Positions 1-7,570 of a stretch of 64,000 bases of DNA are shown here, piece by piece. How positions within the stretch are numbered: position 1 is the stretch's first letter; each line of letters begins with the position of its first letter. Location of the stretch: contig NZ_CP024920.1 in the NCBI RefSeq assembly GCF_002795865.1, positions 1,523,001-1,587,000 of the forward strand. The letters run 5' to 3'. Source of the DNA: Qipengyuania seohaensis (GTDB taxonomy: Bacteria > Pseudomonadota > Alphaproteobacteria > Sphingomonadales > Sphingomonadaceae). The notes beneath the pieces were generated by a model that searched no databases, was not told the origin of the DNA, and saw only the letters and a program-made list of their open reading frames with translations. A program made the position numbers and the translations under genes.

Positions 1-72
1 CTCGTGAAGTCCCGCTTCGATGAGGTCCATCACGAAGCGGAAGCTTTGCGGGACTACATAACGCACGCTTGA
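1..72 (+). CDS. possible 3' end of an upstream gene (partial)
   Basis: An open frame enters from the left edge and ends at a TGA at 70-72, giving 23 residues that include Ser-Arg-Phe-Asp-Glu and end Tyr-Ile-Thr-His-Ala. It is too short to assign. The complementary strand over the same bases is also open, starting at a GTG and giving a more hydrophobic peptide, so even the strand is uncertain. The gap to erpA is 31 bases. No function is proposed. Confidence 0.3.
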   Translation, partial: LVKSRFDEVHHEAEALRDYITHA

Positions 73-103
73 GCGGCGCCCGCCGGCTCCCTACATAAGC
101 GGC

Positions 104-433
104 ATGGCTGATATGCTCACCCTTACCCCTTCGGCGGCTGCGCGAGTCGCGGCCATTGCCGAAAAGCAGGCAAAACCTGCTATCCTGCGCCTTTCCGTGG
201 AAGGCGGCGGGTGCTCCGGCTTCCAGTACAAGTTCGATCTTTCCGACGGCCCCGATGCGGACGACAGCGTGAGCGAGACCGATGGCGTTCGCCTCGTAGT
301 TGACCCTGTCAGCCTCGACCTGGTCGCGGGAAGCACGGTGGACTTCGTCGAATCCCTCGGCGGGGCTGCATTCAAGGTTGAAAACCCCCAGGCGGCGGCG
401 GGATGCGGCTGCGGTTCGAGCTTCGGGATTTAG
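104..433 (+). CDS. erpA: ErpA, A-type iron-sulfur cluster insertion protein
   Basis: A 109-residue protein of the IscA/ErpA/SufA (HesB) family, which delivers [Fe-S] clusters to apo-proteins in the cytoplasm. The three cluster-binding cysteines of the family are present: Cys37 in the Gly-Gly-Gly-Cys-Ser-Gly-Phe motif, and Cys101 and Cys103 in the terminal Cys-Gly-Cys-Gly. Length is normal for the family. The first ATG is used; a second ATG three codons later is also possible. It lies 38 bases upstream of xth on the same strand. ErpA rather than SufA is inferred because there are no suf or isc genes beside it; the family assignment is secure. Confidence 0.9.
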   Translation: MADMLTLTPSAAARVAAIAEKQAKPAILRLSVEGGGCSGFQYKFDLSDGPDADDSVSETDGVRLVVDPVSLDLVAGSTVDFVESLGGAAFKVENPQAAAGCGCGSSFGI

Positions 434-471
434 GTTAGACCCGCGCGTCGCTTTCGGGCATCAGATCGCCC

Positions 472-1257
472 ATGCGTATTGCGACCTTCAACATCAACGG
501 GATCAAGGCCCGCCTGCCACGCCTCAAGGAATGGCTGGAAGAAACGCGCCCCTCTGTCGCCTGCCTGCAGGAAATCAAGACGATGGACGAAGGCTTTCCG
601 GCCGAGGAATTCGAAGCCATCGGCTATCACGCGATCTGGCATGGGCAGAAGAGCTTCAATGGCGTCGCAATCCTGGCCGATGGCGTGAAGCCGATCGAAA
701 TCCAGCGCGGCCTCGGCATCGACGGGCCAAAGGACGGGGAGGGCGAGCAGGCTCGTTACCTGGAGGCGGAGGTGAACGGAGTTCGCATCTGCAACCTGTA
801 CCTGCCGAACGGAAATCCGCATCCCGGGCCGAAATTCGATTACAAGCTGGCGTGGATGGAGAAACTTCGCGCGCGGATGAAATCCGTGTGGGCGGAAGAA
901 GTGCCTGCCGTGGTGCTGGGCGACTTCAATGTCATTCCGGAAGACAAGGACGTGTGGTCACCGAAGGCGATGGCTTCCGACGCCCTGATGCAGCCCGAAT
1001 CACGCGATGCCTATTTCAGGCTGCTCGGTGACGGTTGGACCGATGCGATCGACACGCTCAATCCGCGTGGCGGGATTTGGACCTATTGGGATTACCAGGC
1101 GGGTGCGTGGCAGCGCGATCACGGCTTCAGGATCGACCACCTGCTTCTCTCGCCCGAACTTGCCGACCGCATGACGGCTGCAGGCGTCGACAAGGAATAT
1201 CGCGGGCGCGAAAAGTCCAGCGATCACACGCCTGTCTGGGTCGAGATCGCCGACTGA
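472..1257 (+). CDS. xth: exodeoxyribonuclease III (AP endonuclease)
   Basis: A 261-residue EEP-superfamily nuclease. In base-excision repair these enzymes cleave 5' of abasic sites and remove 3' blocking groups. The N-terminus has Asn7 and the metal ligand Glu34 (Cys-Leu-Gln-Glu-Ile-Lys). The central Gly-Asp-Phe-Asn-Val motif carries the catalytic Asp/Asn, and the C-terminal Ser-Asp-His-Thr-Pro-Val motif carries the catalytic Asp-His pair. It follows erpA closely and may be co-transcribed. It converges on the SleB-like hydrolase, with a hairpin terminator between them. Length matches E. coli Xth. Confidence 0.95.
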   Translation: MRIATFNINGIKARLPRLKEWLEETRPSVACLQEIKTMDEGFPAEEFEAIGYHAIWHGQKSFNGVAILADGVKPIEIQRGLGIDGPKDGEGEQARYLEAEVNGVRICNLYLPNGNPHPGPKFDYKLAWMEKLRARMKSVWAEEVPAVVLGDFNVIPEDKDVWSPKAMASDALMQPESRDAYFRLLGDGWTDAIDTLNPRGGIWTYWDYQAGAWQRDHGFRIDHLLLSPELADRMTAAGVDKEYRGREKSSDHTPVWVEIAD

Positions 1258-1260
1258 CCC

Positions 1261-1310
1261 CAAAAAAACAAAAGGCCGCCACGCCTGAGCGCAGCGGCCT
1301 CTTGTTCCCG
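1261..1310 (-). terminator. hairpin terminator between xth and the SleB-like hydrolase
   Basis: An inverted repeat AGGCCGC (1273-1279) / GCGGCCT (1294-1300) has an A-rich run at 1262-1273. On the minus strand this becomes a T tract right after the stem, so it best serves the minus-strand hydrolase gene. Because the genes converge it may act both ways. Confidence 0.75.
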
Positions 1311-1321
1311 TCCAAGGAAAT

Positions 1322-1975
1322 TTAACGGTAGAAGATGTGCGTCTTGATGGTGGCGCGAGCGACTTTGCGCTTCGCCCAGCTGGGACGGACGTAATGCGCA
1401 TGGAAATACAGCGAATCGTCGGCTTCGCTGTCCCACAGGCCCTGGTGCGCAATACGCGCAACGGCCTTGGCGCGCTTCCAGGCGGCAGAGCCCTGCTTGA
1501 TGCGCGGCATCTTTCCGCCGCGGACAAAGCTGAACTGGGCTCGCTGGTACACGACTCCGCAGTAGCTGGAGGGGAACTGACGCGATTCGCTACGATTGAT
1601 GACGACCTGCGCGACAGCCAGCTGGCCTTCGAGCGGCTCACCGCGCGATTCGAAATATACGGCGCCGGCGAGGCAGCGCATTTCTTCCGACAGCTGTCCG
1701 ACCGGCGGCATAGCAGAAACCAGAGCGCGCAGGCTTTCGGCCTTCGGCGCTTCGGTGGGAACTTCGGGGGTGGCTTCCGTTTCTTCAGGAAGCTCCTGGA
1801 CGACTTCGCCTTCGACGAAAACCGGCACGACCTCGTCGGTCAGTTCGGCTTCGGAGACGATCGTTTCGCCTTCCGCTTCTGCAGCGAAGGCGATGGAGCC
1901 GGTTTCTTCTGCACCGGCAAAACTTGCAACGAGCGTAACCGCGCTCGCCGCGAGGGCTAGGTAAGTCTTTCGCAT
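1322..1975 (-). CDS. SleB-like cell wall hydrolase
   Basis: A 217-residue exported protein. The N-terminal signal peptide runs to about residue 22 (Ala-Gly-Ala before Glu-Glu). An acidic, Glu/Val/Pro-rich linker spans roughly residues 25-85. The Hydrolase_2/SleB domain takes up the C-terminal half. The family signature Ala-Val-Tyr-Phe-Glu-Ser-Arg-Gly-Glu, with the presumed catalytic Glu, is followed by Ala-Gln-Val-Val-Ile-Asn-Arg. Members cleave peptidoglycan as lytic transglycosylases or amidases; alphaproteobacteria keep such paralogues outside sporulation. It is monocistronic, with a 202-base upstream region and a terminator after it. The substrate bond cut is inferred only. Confidence 0.85.
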   Translation of the reverse strand: MRKTYLALAASAVTLVASFAGAEETGSIAFAAEAEGETIVSEAELTDEVVPVFVEGEVVQELPEETEATPEVPTEAPKAESLRALVSAMPPVGQLSEEMRCLAGAVYFESRGEPLEGQLAVAQVVINRSESRQFPSSYCGVVYQRAQFSFVRGGKMPRIKQGSAAWKRAKAVARIAHQGLWDSEADDSLYFHAHYVRPSWAKRKVARATIKTHIFYR

Positions 1976-2177
1976 TATTCCGAGTGACTAAGCGGTGAAC
2001 TCACAGTCGCAGGCCGGGATCAGAGGCGCGCCAATTGCGCCAAAGTGGTCAGATCCGTTTTTCGAGCCTGCCGCTCGTTCCCCGTCTGCGTGCTAGCTTT
2101 CCGACCCCATTGTCGTCCAAAGCCGCCTACGCATCGAAGCTGGGCAGCCAAATAGTCACAATTGAAACCGTGTCAAG
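1976..2177. other. intergenic region upstream of the SleB-like gene
   Basis: These 202 bases lie between the hydrolase start and the DUF1491 stop, both minus-strand. They presumably hold the hydrolase promoter. I see no tRNA-like fold, no strong inverted repeat and no clear -35/-10 pair. Confidence 0.4.
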
Positions 2178-2528
2178 TTAACGGGGGTCGGAATCGACGA
2201 GCCGTTCCATTTCGGGGCCATCCAGTTCCAGAATCCAAAGATCGGGATCCTGCGTCATGCGGCGACGGATATAATCATCAAATTCTTCTGTTTTTTCAGC
2301 GTCTTGCGACTTAGTGACCTGAAAACGACGCCTGCCGTCCATTAGGGGCATACGCTCCCAAAGCATTGTATTTTTGCCACTGTGAGTGGTTAATATGGCC
2401 AGCGTTCCCGCATCGCGCTCGCCTGCCTGCAGCACCATGGCGAATCCTCCGGCGGCTTGCGCACTGCGGATAAGGCCACTGACTTCGATATGTGTCGGCA
2501 GCCGCGCGTCTTCGAAGCCGTGGCTCAA
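2178..2528 (-). CDS. DUF1491 family protein
   Basis: A 116-residue soluble protein of the alphaproteobacterial DUF1491 family, whose function is unknown. Typical features are the N-terminal Arg-Leu-Pro-Thr-His-Ile-Glu-Val, an Ala-Gly-Glu-Arg-Asp-Ala-Gly-Thr segment in the middle, and a Gln-Asp-Pro-Asp-Leu-Trp-Ile-Leu-Glu-Leu-Asp motif near the C-terminus. No signal peptide or membrane segment is seen. Its start overlaps the stop of the thioesterase gene by four bases, so the two are translationally coupled. It ends the minus-strand run that begins at the origin region. Confidence 0.85.
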   Translation of the reverse strand: MSHGFEDARLPTHIEVSGLIRSAQAAGGFAMVLQAGERDAGTLAILTTHSGKNTMLWERMPLMDGRRRFQVTKSQDAEKTEEFDDYIRRRMTQDPDLWILELDGPEMERLVDSDPR

Positions 2529-2983
2529 GCGGCGTATCCCGGCAGGCTAGAAAGAGAGATGCGGGACTTCATGAACGTCCCCGTTCCGCGCCCTATTTCA
2601 TCGCCTTCTGCATCGACGAGCCGCGATTCGGCCACGAAGACCCTGCGCTTGCCGCTGACCCAGCGGCCTTCTGCGACAACCCGTCCTTCGCGAACCGGTT
2701 TGGTGAAGTGGAGGTTGAAGGAAGTCGTCAACAGGAAGCGATCGGTGACGAGTGTGTTCGCAGCGTAGAAAGCGGCATCGTCGAGCATCTTGAAATAGAT
2801 GGTGCCATGCGCCGCACCGGCAGCGTGATAGGCCGCTTCCGTTACATCGAACGTAATGCGCGCGCGGCCCTCACCGGTGATATCGAGCTTCGAATCGAAC
2901 AGGTGGTTGATCGGGGCAGAGGCGTACAACCCCTCCAGGGCGCGCCAATGGCCCTCCGCCCCGCTATTGCCAGACATTGCCAT
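2525..2983 (-). CDS. PaaI-like hotdog thioesterase
   Basis: A 152-residue 4HBT/PaaI-type hotdog protein, a family that hydrolyses acyl-CoA thioesters in the cytoplasm. The core shows the hotdog helix with Ala-Ala-Gly-Ala-Ala-His-Gly and then Met-Leu-Asp-Asp-Ala-Ala, in the position that supplies the family's active-site Asp. The strand Leu-Thr-Thr-Ser-Phe-Asn-Leu-His-Phe follows. Only 12 bases separate it from hpf upstream, and it overlaps DUF1491 by four bases. The actual acyl-CoA substrate cannot be read from the sequence. Confidence 0.85.
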   Translation of the reverse strand: MAMSGNSGAEGHWRALEGLYASAPINHLFDSKLDITGEGRARITFDVTEAAYHAAGAAHGTIYFKMLDDAAFYAANTLVTDRFLLTTSFNLHFTKPVREGRVVAEGRWVSGKRRVFVAESRLVDAEGDEIGRGTGTFMKSRISLSSLPGYAA

Positions 2984-2995
2984 CGAACCTTTCCG

Positions 2996-3565
2996 TCAGC
3001 GCGGTTCGACCCAGCCGATCGAACCGTCTGGCCGGCGATAGACCATGTTGTGCGCTTCCGTCGCCCCGTTCTTGAACAACAGCGCGTTGGTGTTCTGCAG
3101 GTCGAGCATCATGACCGCGTCGGCAACAGAGCATTCGGGGATCATGGCACTTGTCTCCGCAACGATCGGCGGACTGTCCGACGTGATTTCATCGTCGTTC
3201 TCGGGCTCGGGTGCGGCGAAGATAGTGTAGGCCGCCTCTTCCTCGCGCATCGCGTACTGTGCTTGCTCGTGCCGGTTCTGGATACGCCTCTTGTACCGGC
3301 GCAGCTGCTTCTCGATTTTTGCAGCCGCCTTGTCGAATGCCTGGTGGATGTCGTGGGCTTCCGCATGACCCTTCAGGATAAGACCCTGCATTACGTGTGT
3401 AACGATGTCCGAGGAGAACGCGCCCCCTGCCGCCTTCCCGAAGGTGACGTGGGAGGAAATCGCACGGTTGAAATGCTTGTCGACGATGCCCTGCATACGG
3501 TCTTCGACATGGGTCTGCAGCGCAGCGCCGGTATCGATCTGGTGACCCGAGACGCGAATATCCAT
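2996..3565 (-). CDS. hpf: long-form ribosome hibernation promoting factor HPF
   Basis: A 189-residue protein beginning Met-Asp-Ile-Arg-Val-Ser-Gly. The S30AE/RaiA domain (about residues 1-110) binds the 30S decoding region. The C-terminal domain (about residues 130-189) holds the conserved Asn-Ala-Leu-Leu-Phe and Val-Tyr-Arg-Arg-Pro-Asp-Gly-Ser-Ile-Gly motifs that dimerise long HPFs and form 100S ribosomes. This length and two-domain layout define the long form. It leads a three-gene minus-strand group with the thioesterase and DUF1491. Expression is probably tied to stationary phase or stress, as in the family; no specific operator is visible. Confidence 0.92.
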   Translation of the reverse strand: MDIRVSGHQIDTGAALQTHVEDRMQGIVDKHFNRAISSHVTFGKAAGGAFSSDIVTHVMQGLILKGHAEAHDIHQAFDKAAAKIEKQLRRYKRRIQNRHEQAQYAMREEEAAYTIFAAPEPENDDEITSDSPPIVAETSAMIPECSVADAVMMLDLQNTNALLFKNGATEAHNMVYRRPDGSIGWVEPR

Positions 3566-3632
3566 AATTCTCTCCTTTACTGCAGCATGTCGTTTCCGGA
3601 CCCGGCGGCCTGCGCCGCGTCATTGGGCGAAT

Positions 3633-4319
3633 TCAACCCCAAAGCGGGTTTTCGATACCGCTCATGAACTTTCTGTGGCGCGCAAGCTCTTCTTCGCTGG
3701 GAGCATGGGCTCGCGGTTCGCGGCGCGGGCGGTCCGGCGCCTGGCGCACGGCGATTACTTCCCGCTCGATGACCTGCACCCGCTCGGCGGCGAGTTCCAG
3801 TCCGATCTGGCGGCCGCCCTTGAGCTCTACATAGACCTGCGCAAGCAATTCCGCATCGAGCAGGGCGCCGTGCTTCACCCGGTGGCTGCGATCGATCCCG
3901 TAACGTGAGCACAATGCATCCAGCGAAAGCTTGGCGCCCGGGTGGCGTTTTTTGGCCATGGCCACGGTGTCCACCATCCTGCTCATGCAGATGACCTCGC
4001 GCTCGCACAGGGTCAGTTCGGCATTGAGGAAGGCGAAGTCGAACCCGGCATTGTGCGCAATCAGCGGCGCATCGCCGATGAAATCGAGCAATTCGTGGGC
4101 CGTATCGCGGAAGGGCGGCTTGTCGGACAGGAACGACGCAGACAAGCCGTGCACGGCTTCCGCGCCGGCGGGCATATCGCGTTCCGGGTTATAGTAAGCG
4201 TGGAATACTTCGCCCGTGGGGACGAGATTGACCATTTCCACGCAACCGATTTCGACCATCCGGTCGCCTGTCTTGGGATCAAGGCCGGTGGTCTCAGTAT
4301 CGAAAACGATCTCGCGCAT
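3633..4319 (-). CDS. dnaQ: DNA polymerase III epsilon subunit (3'-5' proofreading exonuclease)
   Basis: A 228-residue DEDDh exonuclease that proofreads for the replicative polymerase. Exo I is Phe-Asp-Thr-Glu-Thr-Thr-Gly with Asp7 and Glu9. Exo II lies in His-Asn-Ala-Gly-Phe-Asp, and Exo III in His-Gly-Ala-Leu-Leu-Asp-Ala, so all catalytic residues are present. The remaining C-terminal tail (about residues 175-228), rich in Arg and Pro, would carry the alpha-subunit contact. It is 41 bases downstream of coaE in the ppsR-maf-aroE-coaE group, the usual alphaproteobacterial neighbourhood of dnaQ. Confidence 0.95.
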   Translation of the reverse strand: MREIVFDTETTGLDPKTGDRMVEIGCVEMVNLVPTGEVFHAYYNPERDMPAGAEAVHGLSASFLSDKPPFRDTAHELLDFIGDAPLIAHNAGFDFAFLNAELTLCEREVICMSRMVDTVAMAKKRHPGAKLSLDALCSRYGIDRSHRVKHGALLDAELLAQVYVELKGGRQIGLELAAERVQVIEREVIAVRQAPDRPRREPRAHAPSEEELARHRKFMSGIENPLWG

Positions 4320-4360
4320 TGCAGGGACTATCGGACTCGTGCTTCCGGATTACAAGGATT

Positions 4361-4963
4361 TTAGAGTCGCGACTGGCTGCGCAACCGCTCGATGAGGGTG
4401 CGCACGGCCTGCTCGGTTTGCGAAAGCGTCGTTCCGGTGTCGATGACGTGATCGGCTCGGGCGCGCTTCTCGACGTCAGGCACCTGTAGCGACAGGATAT
4501 GCGCGAATTTCTCGGGCGTCATGTCGGGACGGGCAAGAACCCGTTTGCGCTGCACTTCGGCTGGTGCGGACACGACCACGACCACATCGACCGCCTCGTG
4601 GCCGCCTTTTTCGAACAGCAGGGGAATGTCGAAAACGACCATGTCCTGACCAGCATGCTCGATCAGGAAGGCTCCCCGCTCTTCGGCAACCGCAGGGTGA
4701 ACGATAGATTCGAGGCGGGCGAGGGCGGCCTTGTCTCCGAACACCTGCTTGCCGAGCTTGTCCCGCAGAACTCCGCTATCATCGGTGCTGCCGGGGAATT
4801 CCGCCTCAATGGCTGCGACGAGTCTCCCCGAAGGACCCTGCATCGCGCGCACTTCCTTGTCGGCATCGAAAACCGGAACGCCCGCACGCTGGAACATCTC
4901 TGCCACCGTGGATTTGCCCATCCCAATAGAGCCGGTGAGGCCGATAATGATCGGACGGGTCAA
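4361..4963 (-). CDS. coaE: dephospho-CoA kinase
   Basis: A 200-residue P-loop kinase for the last step of CoA synthesis, phosphorylating dephospho-CoA at the ribose 3'-OH. The Walker A motif Gly-Leu-Thr-Gly-Ser-Ile-Gly-Met-Gly-Lys-Ser-Thr is at the N-terminus. The Val-Phe-Asp-Ala-Asp-Lys segment and the Asp-Ile-Pro-Leu-Leu-Phe-Glu lid motif follow. The start overlaps the aroE stop by four bases, so it is translationally coupled to it. Length and motifs are normal. Confidence 0.95.
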   Translation of the reverse strand: MTRPIIIGLTGSIGMGKSTVAEMFQRAGVPVFDADKEVRAMQGPSGRLVAAIEAEFPGSTDDSGVLRDKLGKQVFGDKAALARLESIVHPAVAEERGAFLIEHAGQDMVVFDIPLLFEKGGHEAVDVVVVVSAPAEVQRKRVLARPDMTPEKFAHILSLQVPDVEKRARADHVIDTGTTLSQTEQAVRTLIERLRSQSRL

Positions 4964-5811
4964 GTCATCAGCCTTTCACGCAATTCGCTATCGAATTCGC
5001 GCGGAGCTTCGATGCCGAAAAAATATTCGAAAGCGACGGCGGCCTGCCCGATCAGCATGGAAAGCCCGTCGATCGTCTTGAGTCCCGCATCGCGTGCCGC
5101 ATTCAAGAAGTCGGTTTCGGCCGGATCGGTGACGATATCATAGGCAATCGAGCCGGGCGGGGCGTGGCTCCAGTCGAAAGGCAACGGAGGTTGACCACGC
5201 ATACCCAAGGGGCTGGCATTGATCACGAGGTCGCAGCACCCTTCGCGATCGTCAAAGTCGAAATCCGTGGCCGCCGCGAAATGCGAAAGCGGTGCGACAT
5301 GATGATCGCCCTCTGCCAGTTCGTCCAAGAGTGCGCGCGCCTTGTCCGTATCGCGACCTGCAAGGACCACGGTAAACCCTTCTTTCGATAGACCTGTCAC
5401 AATCGCACGCGCCGCACCTCCGGTGCCAAGGATGCGAGCCATGCGGAAGTAATGGGTGCCAGACAGCTCGCCGCGCAAAGGCTCGAGGAAGCCTGCGACG
5501 TCGGTGTTGCGTCCCACCAACGCGCCATCTCGGGCCCTGACGACTGTATTCACCGCACCAACGCGCTTCGCCAAGGGCTCCATCCGGTCGAGGAAGGGTA
5601 TGATGGCTTGCTTGTGCGGCATCGTCGCGTTGCAACCGCGCCAATCCGTGTCCCCCCGCCGTTCAGCGAGATAGCTTTCCAATTCGGCTGGAATGACGTG
5701 ACGGGCGCGGTATTCCGCCTCGATCCCGAGCTTGTCGATCCAGAAGCCGTGAATCGCAGGCGATTTGGATTGAGCGATCGGATCGCCGATGACTTCTGCG
5801 TATGGGATCAC
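4960..5811 (-). CDS. aroE: shikimate dehydrogenase
   Basis: A 283-residue NADP-dependent enzyme that reduces 3-dehydroshikimate in aromatic amino acid synthesis. The shikimate site is seen in Gln-Ser-Lys-Ser-Pro-Ala-Ile-His, the catalytic Lys in Met-Pro-His-Lys, and the Asp in Asn-Thr-Asp-Val-Ala-Gly-Phe. The Rossmann glycine motif is Gly-Thr-Gly-Gly-Ala-Ala-Arg-Ala. It overlaps maf upstream and coaE downstream by four bases each, so the three form one coupled operon. It is slightly longer at both ends than E. coli AroE; nothing is missing. Confidence 0.95.
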   Translation of the reverse strand: MIPYAEVIGDPIAQSKSPAIHGFWIDKLGIEAEYRARHVIPAELESYLAERRGDTDWRGCNATMPHKQAIIPFLDRMEPLAKRVGAVNTVVRARDGALVGRNTDVAGFLEPLRGELSGTHYFRMARILGTGGAARAIVTGLSKEGFTVVLAGRDTDKARALLDELAEGDHHVAPLSHFAAATDFDFDDREGCCDLVINASPLGMRGQPPLPFDWSHAPPGSIAYDIVTDPAETDFLNAARDAGLKTIDGLSMLIGQAAVAFEYFFGIEAPREFDSELRERLMT

Positions 5812-6404
5812 GAAGGGAGCGCGCCTTCATCGCGTAGCGCGCCGAGCACCTGCAGCAAAGGCATGCCCAGCACGGTGAACTGGTCACCCATGATACTTTC
5901 GAAGAGCTGCACGCCCGGACCCTCGATCCTGAAAACGCCGACGCAATAGGACACTTCCGGCCATTCCGCCTGTAGATAGGCCTCGATAAATTCCTCGGAC
6001 AATTCACGCACCCTGAGGCGCGCGAAGTCCGAGCCCATCCAGACGATCCGGCCATCGCGGGCTAGGGCGGCCGCGCTATGCAGCGTCATGACCTTGCCGG
6101 AGAAGAAGCGCAGGTGTTCGGCGGCCTGGTCCCTGCTTGTCGGCTTGTCGAACCTGCGCCCATCTACCTCGACCAGGGAATCGCTTCCCAGCACGAGCTT
6201 GTCCGATGAGACCGAAGCCGCCTTTGCCGCGGCCAGGGCCTGCGCGATCTCGGCTGGATCCGCGCCCTCCATTTCCGCTTCCAGCGCACGCTCGTCTACT
6301 TCGCCCGGCGAAGCGACATAGGATACACCTGCCGCATCGAGCATCGCCTTGCGCGAAGCGGAATTGGAGGCGAGCACGATCCCGGTGCCGCTAATGCCCG
6401 TCAT
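5808..6404 (-). CDS. maf: Maf-like nucleoside triphosphate pyrophosphatase
   Basis: A 198-residue Maf/HAM1-fold protein that hydrolyses non-canonical or pyrimidine NTPs to NMP plus PPi (house-cleaning). Family motifs are Leu-Ala-Ser-Asn-Ser-Ala-Ser-Arg at the N-terminus, Val-Asp-Glu-Arg near residue 37, the catalytic Gly-Ser-Asp-Ser-Leu-Val loop, and Lys-Pro-Thr-Ser-Arg-Asp-Gln-Ala. It is coupled by four-base overlaps to ppsR and aroE. Whether it prefers dTTP/UTP or modified bases cannot be settled from sequence. Confidence 0.9.
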   Translation of the reverse strand: MTGISGTGIVLASNSASRKAMLDAAGVSYVASPGEVDERALEAEMEGADPAEIAQALAAAKAASVSSDKLVLGSDSLVEVDGRRFDKPTSRDQAAEHLRFFSGKVMTLHSAAALARDGRIVWMGSDFARLRVRELSEEFIEAYLQAEWPEVSYCVGVFRIEGPGVQLFESIMGDQFTVLGMPLLQVLGALRDEGALPS

Positions 6405-7258
6405 ATCGCCTTCACCCCTTCGAAATCGCCACCCGATTTGTGACTGCGCTCGCTACATAGCCGGATGATCGCAGCTGCAGTCTCTTCGATCGAGCGGCGC
6501 GTAACATCGATGACGGGCCATCCGTTGTCCGCGAACATCCGGCGCGCGAACGCCACTTCCGATTTCACGCGCTCGTTATCGATATAGGCGGTTTGCGACT
6601 GTTCGTTGAGCGTGAGCAGGCGATTGCGCCGAATCTGTACCAACCGCTCGGGCGCAGTGGTGAGACCTACGACCAAGGGTTTATGCAATTCGAAAAGTTT
6701 GGTCGGTGGGGGGCTTTCCACCACGAGCGGAATATTCGCGACCTTGTACCCGCGGTTGGCAAGATAGATGCTCGTCGGGGTCTTCGAGCTTCGCGATACG
6801 CCGGCGAGGATGATGTCCGCCTCTTCCCAGTTCTCCCACCCTATTCCATCGTCGTGAGCGATCGTGAACTGGATCGCCTCGACGCGCTCGAAATAGGCCT
6901 TGTCCATCTGGTGTTGGCGCCCCGGTCGGCCATGGGCCTCCTGTCCCAGCGCCTTTTCCAGGGCTTCGGTCACGCGATCGAGAATCGGAACGGCAGGCAG
7001 CCCGTTCTGGGCGCAAACCTCCTCCAGGCGCGCCCGCGCCTCGGGGTTTACGAGAGTGAAGAGGACGAGGCCGGGATTGGCCTTCAGCTCCGGCACGATC
7101 CGGTCTAGATGCTGGCGCGATCGGACCATGGGCCAGAAATGCCGCACCACGTCGGCATCGTCGAACTGCGCGAGCGCGGCCTTCGCCAGCATTTCCAGCG
7201 TTTCGCCGGTGGAATCGGACAGGAGATGGAGATGGATACGGTCGGCGATGATCGTCAC
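6401..7258 (-). CDS. ppsR: PEP synthase / pyruvate phosphate dikinase regulatory protein (DUF299)
   Basis: A bifunctional Ser/Thr kinase and Pi-dependent phosphorylase that controls PEP synthase or pyruvate phosphate dikinase. The ADP-binding signature [11 protein letters not shown] is present. I use the GTG at 7256-7258 (285 residues) because the family begins just before the [10 protein letters not shown] segment. An in-frame start at 7366 would add 36 unconserved residues inside the putative origin. This gene corresponds to RP001, the gene flanking the origin opposite hemE in Caulobacter and Rickettsia. Its stop overlaps maf by four bases. Confidence 0.9.
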   Translation of the reverse strand: MTIIADRIHLHLLSDSTGETLEMLAKAALAQFDDADVVRHFWPMVRSRQHLDRIVPELKANPGLVLFTLVNPEARARLEEVCAQNGLPAVPILDRVTEALEKALGQEAHGRPGRQHQMDKAYFERVEAIQFTIAHDDGIGWENWEEADIILAGVSRSSKTPTSIYLANRGYKVANIPLVVESPPPTKLFELHKPLVVGLTTAPERLVQIRRNRLLTLNEQSQTAYIDNERVKSEVAFARRMFADNGWPVIDVTRRSIEETAAAIIRLCSERSHKSGGDFEGVKAI

Positions 7259-7570
7259 TTTCGGCCTGTGGAGAAGCACCGGATAAACCACGGCACAAGT
7301 CTGGCGACAAGTTCGGGGATCAATTCGCTCCCCATTACGAGTCCTGTTCGGGGTTGATTCCCGCACAGCAAATGGAACTTGTGCGCAGGCTGGGGAGAAG
7401 CGGGATAAGTTTGACTCGACTCAATGCCGACCACGAGTCGCAAACCCGCATCCGGCCTTTTCCTTGCGGGAGAAATGGGGCAGGGGACGGCTATGCCCGA
7501 TATCCACAGGGCCAACAGACTCCATCAACTCTTATAATATTTCTTATTTATTGGATTGGACTCTCTCTCG
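7259..7570. other. putative chromosomal replication origin (oriC) between ppsR and hemE
   Basis: A 312-base non-coding region between divergent ppsR and hemE, the gene pair that brackets the Caulobacter origin. It holds a 21-base tract at 7532-7552 with a single C (the likely unwinding element). Two DnaA-box-like sequences match TTATCCACA at 8 of 9 positions: ATATCCACA at 7500-7508, and TGTGGAGAA at 7267-7275 (reverse strand). There are seven GANTC methylation sites and an imperfect inverted repeat at 7409-7445. A TATAAT hexamer at 7533-7538 may serve as the hemE -10. Gene orientation switches from minus to plus across it. The origin role is inferred from synteny plus these signals. Confidence 0.7.
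7409..7445. repeat. imperfect inverted repeat in the putative origin
   Basis: The arms GTTTGACTCG (7409-7418) and CGAGTCGCAAAC (7434-7445) are complementary except for a two-base bulge, around a 15-base centre. GANTC sites lie within both arms. It may be a protein-binding site or an extrudable hairpin; the role is not known. Confidence 0.55.

Noticed and set aside
7259-7366. N-terminal extension of ppsR into the origin region
   Set aside because: The extra 36 residues are not like the family N-terminus, and a GTG at 7256-7258 fits the conserved start.
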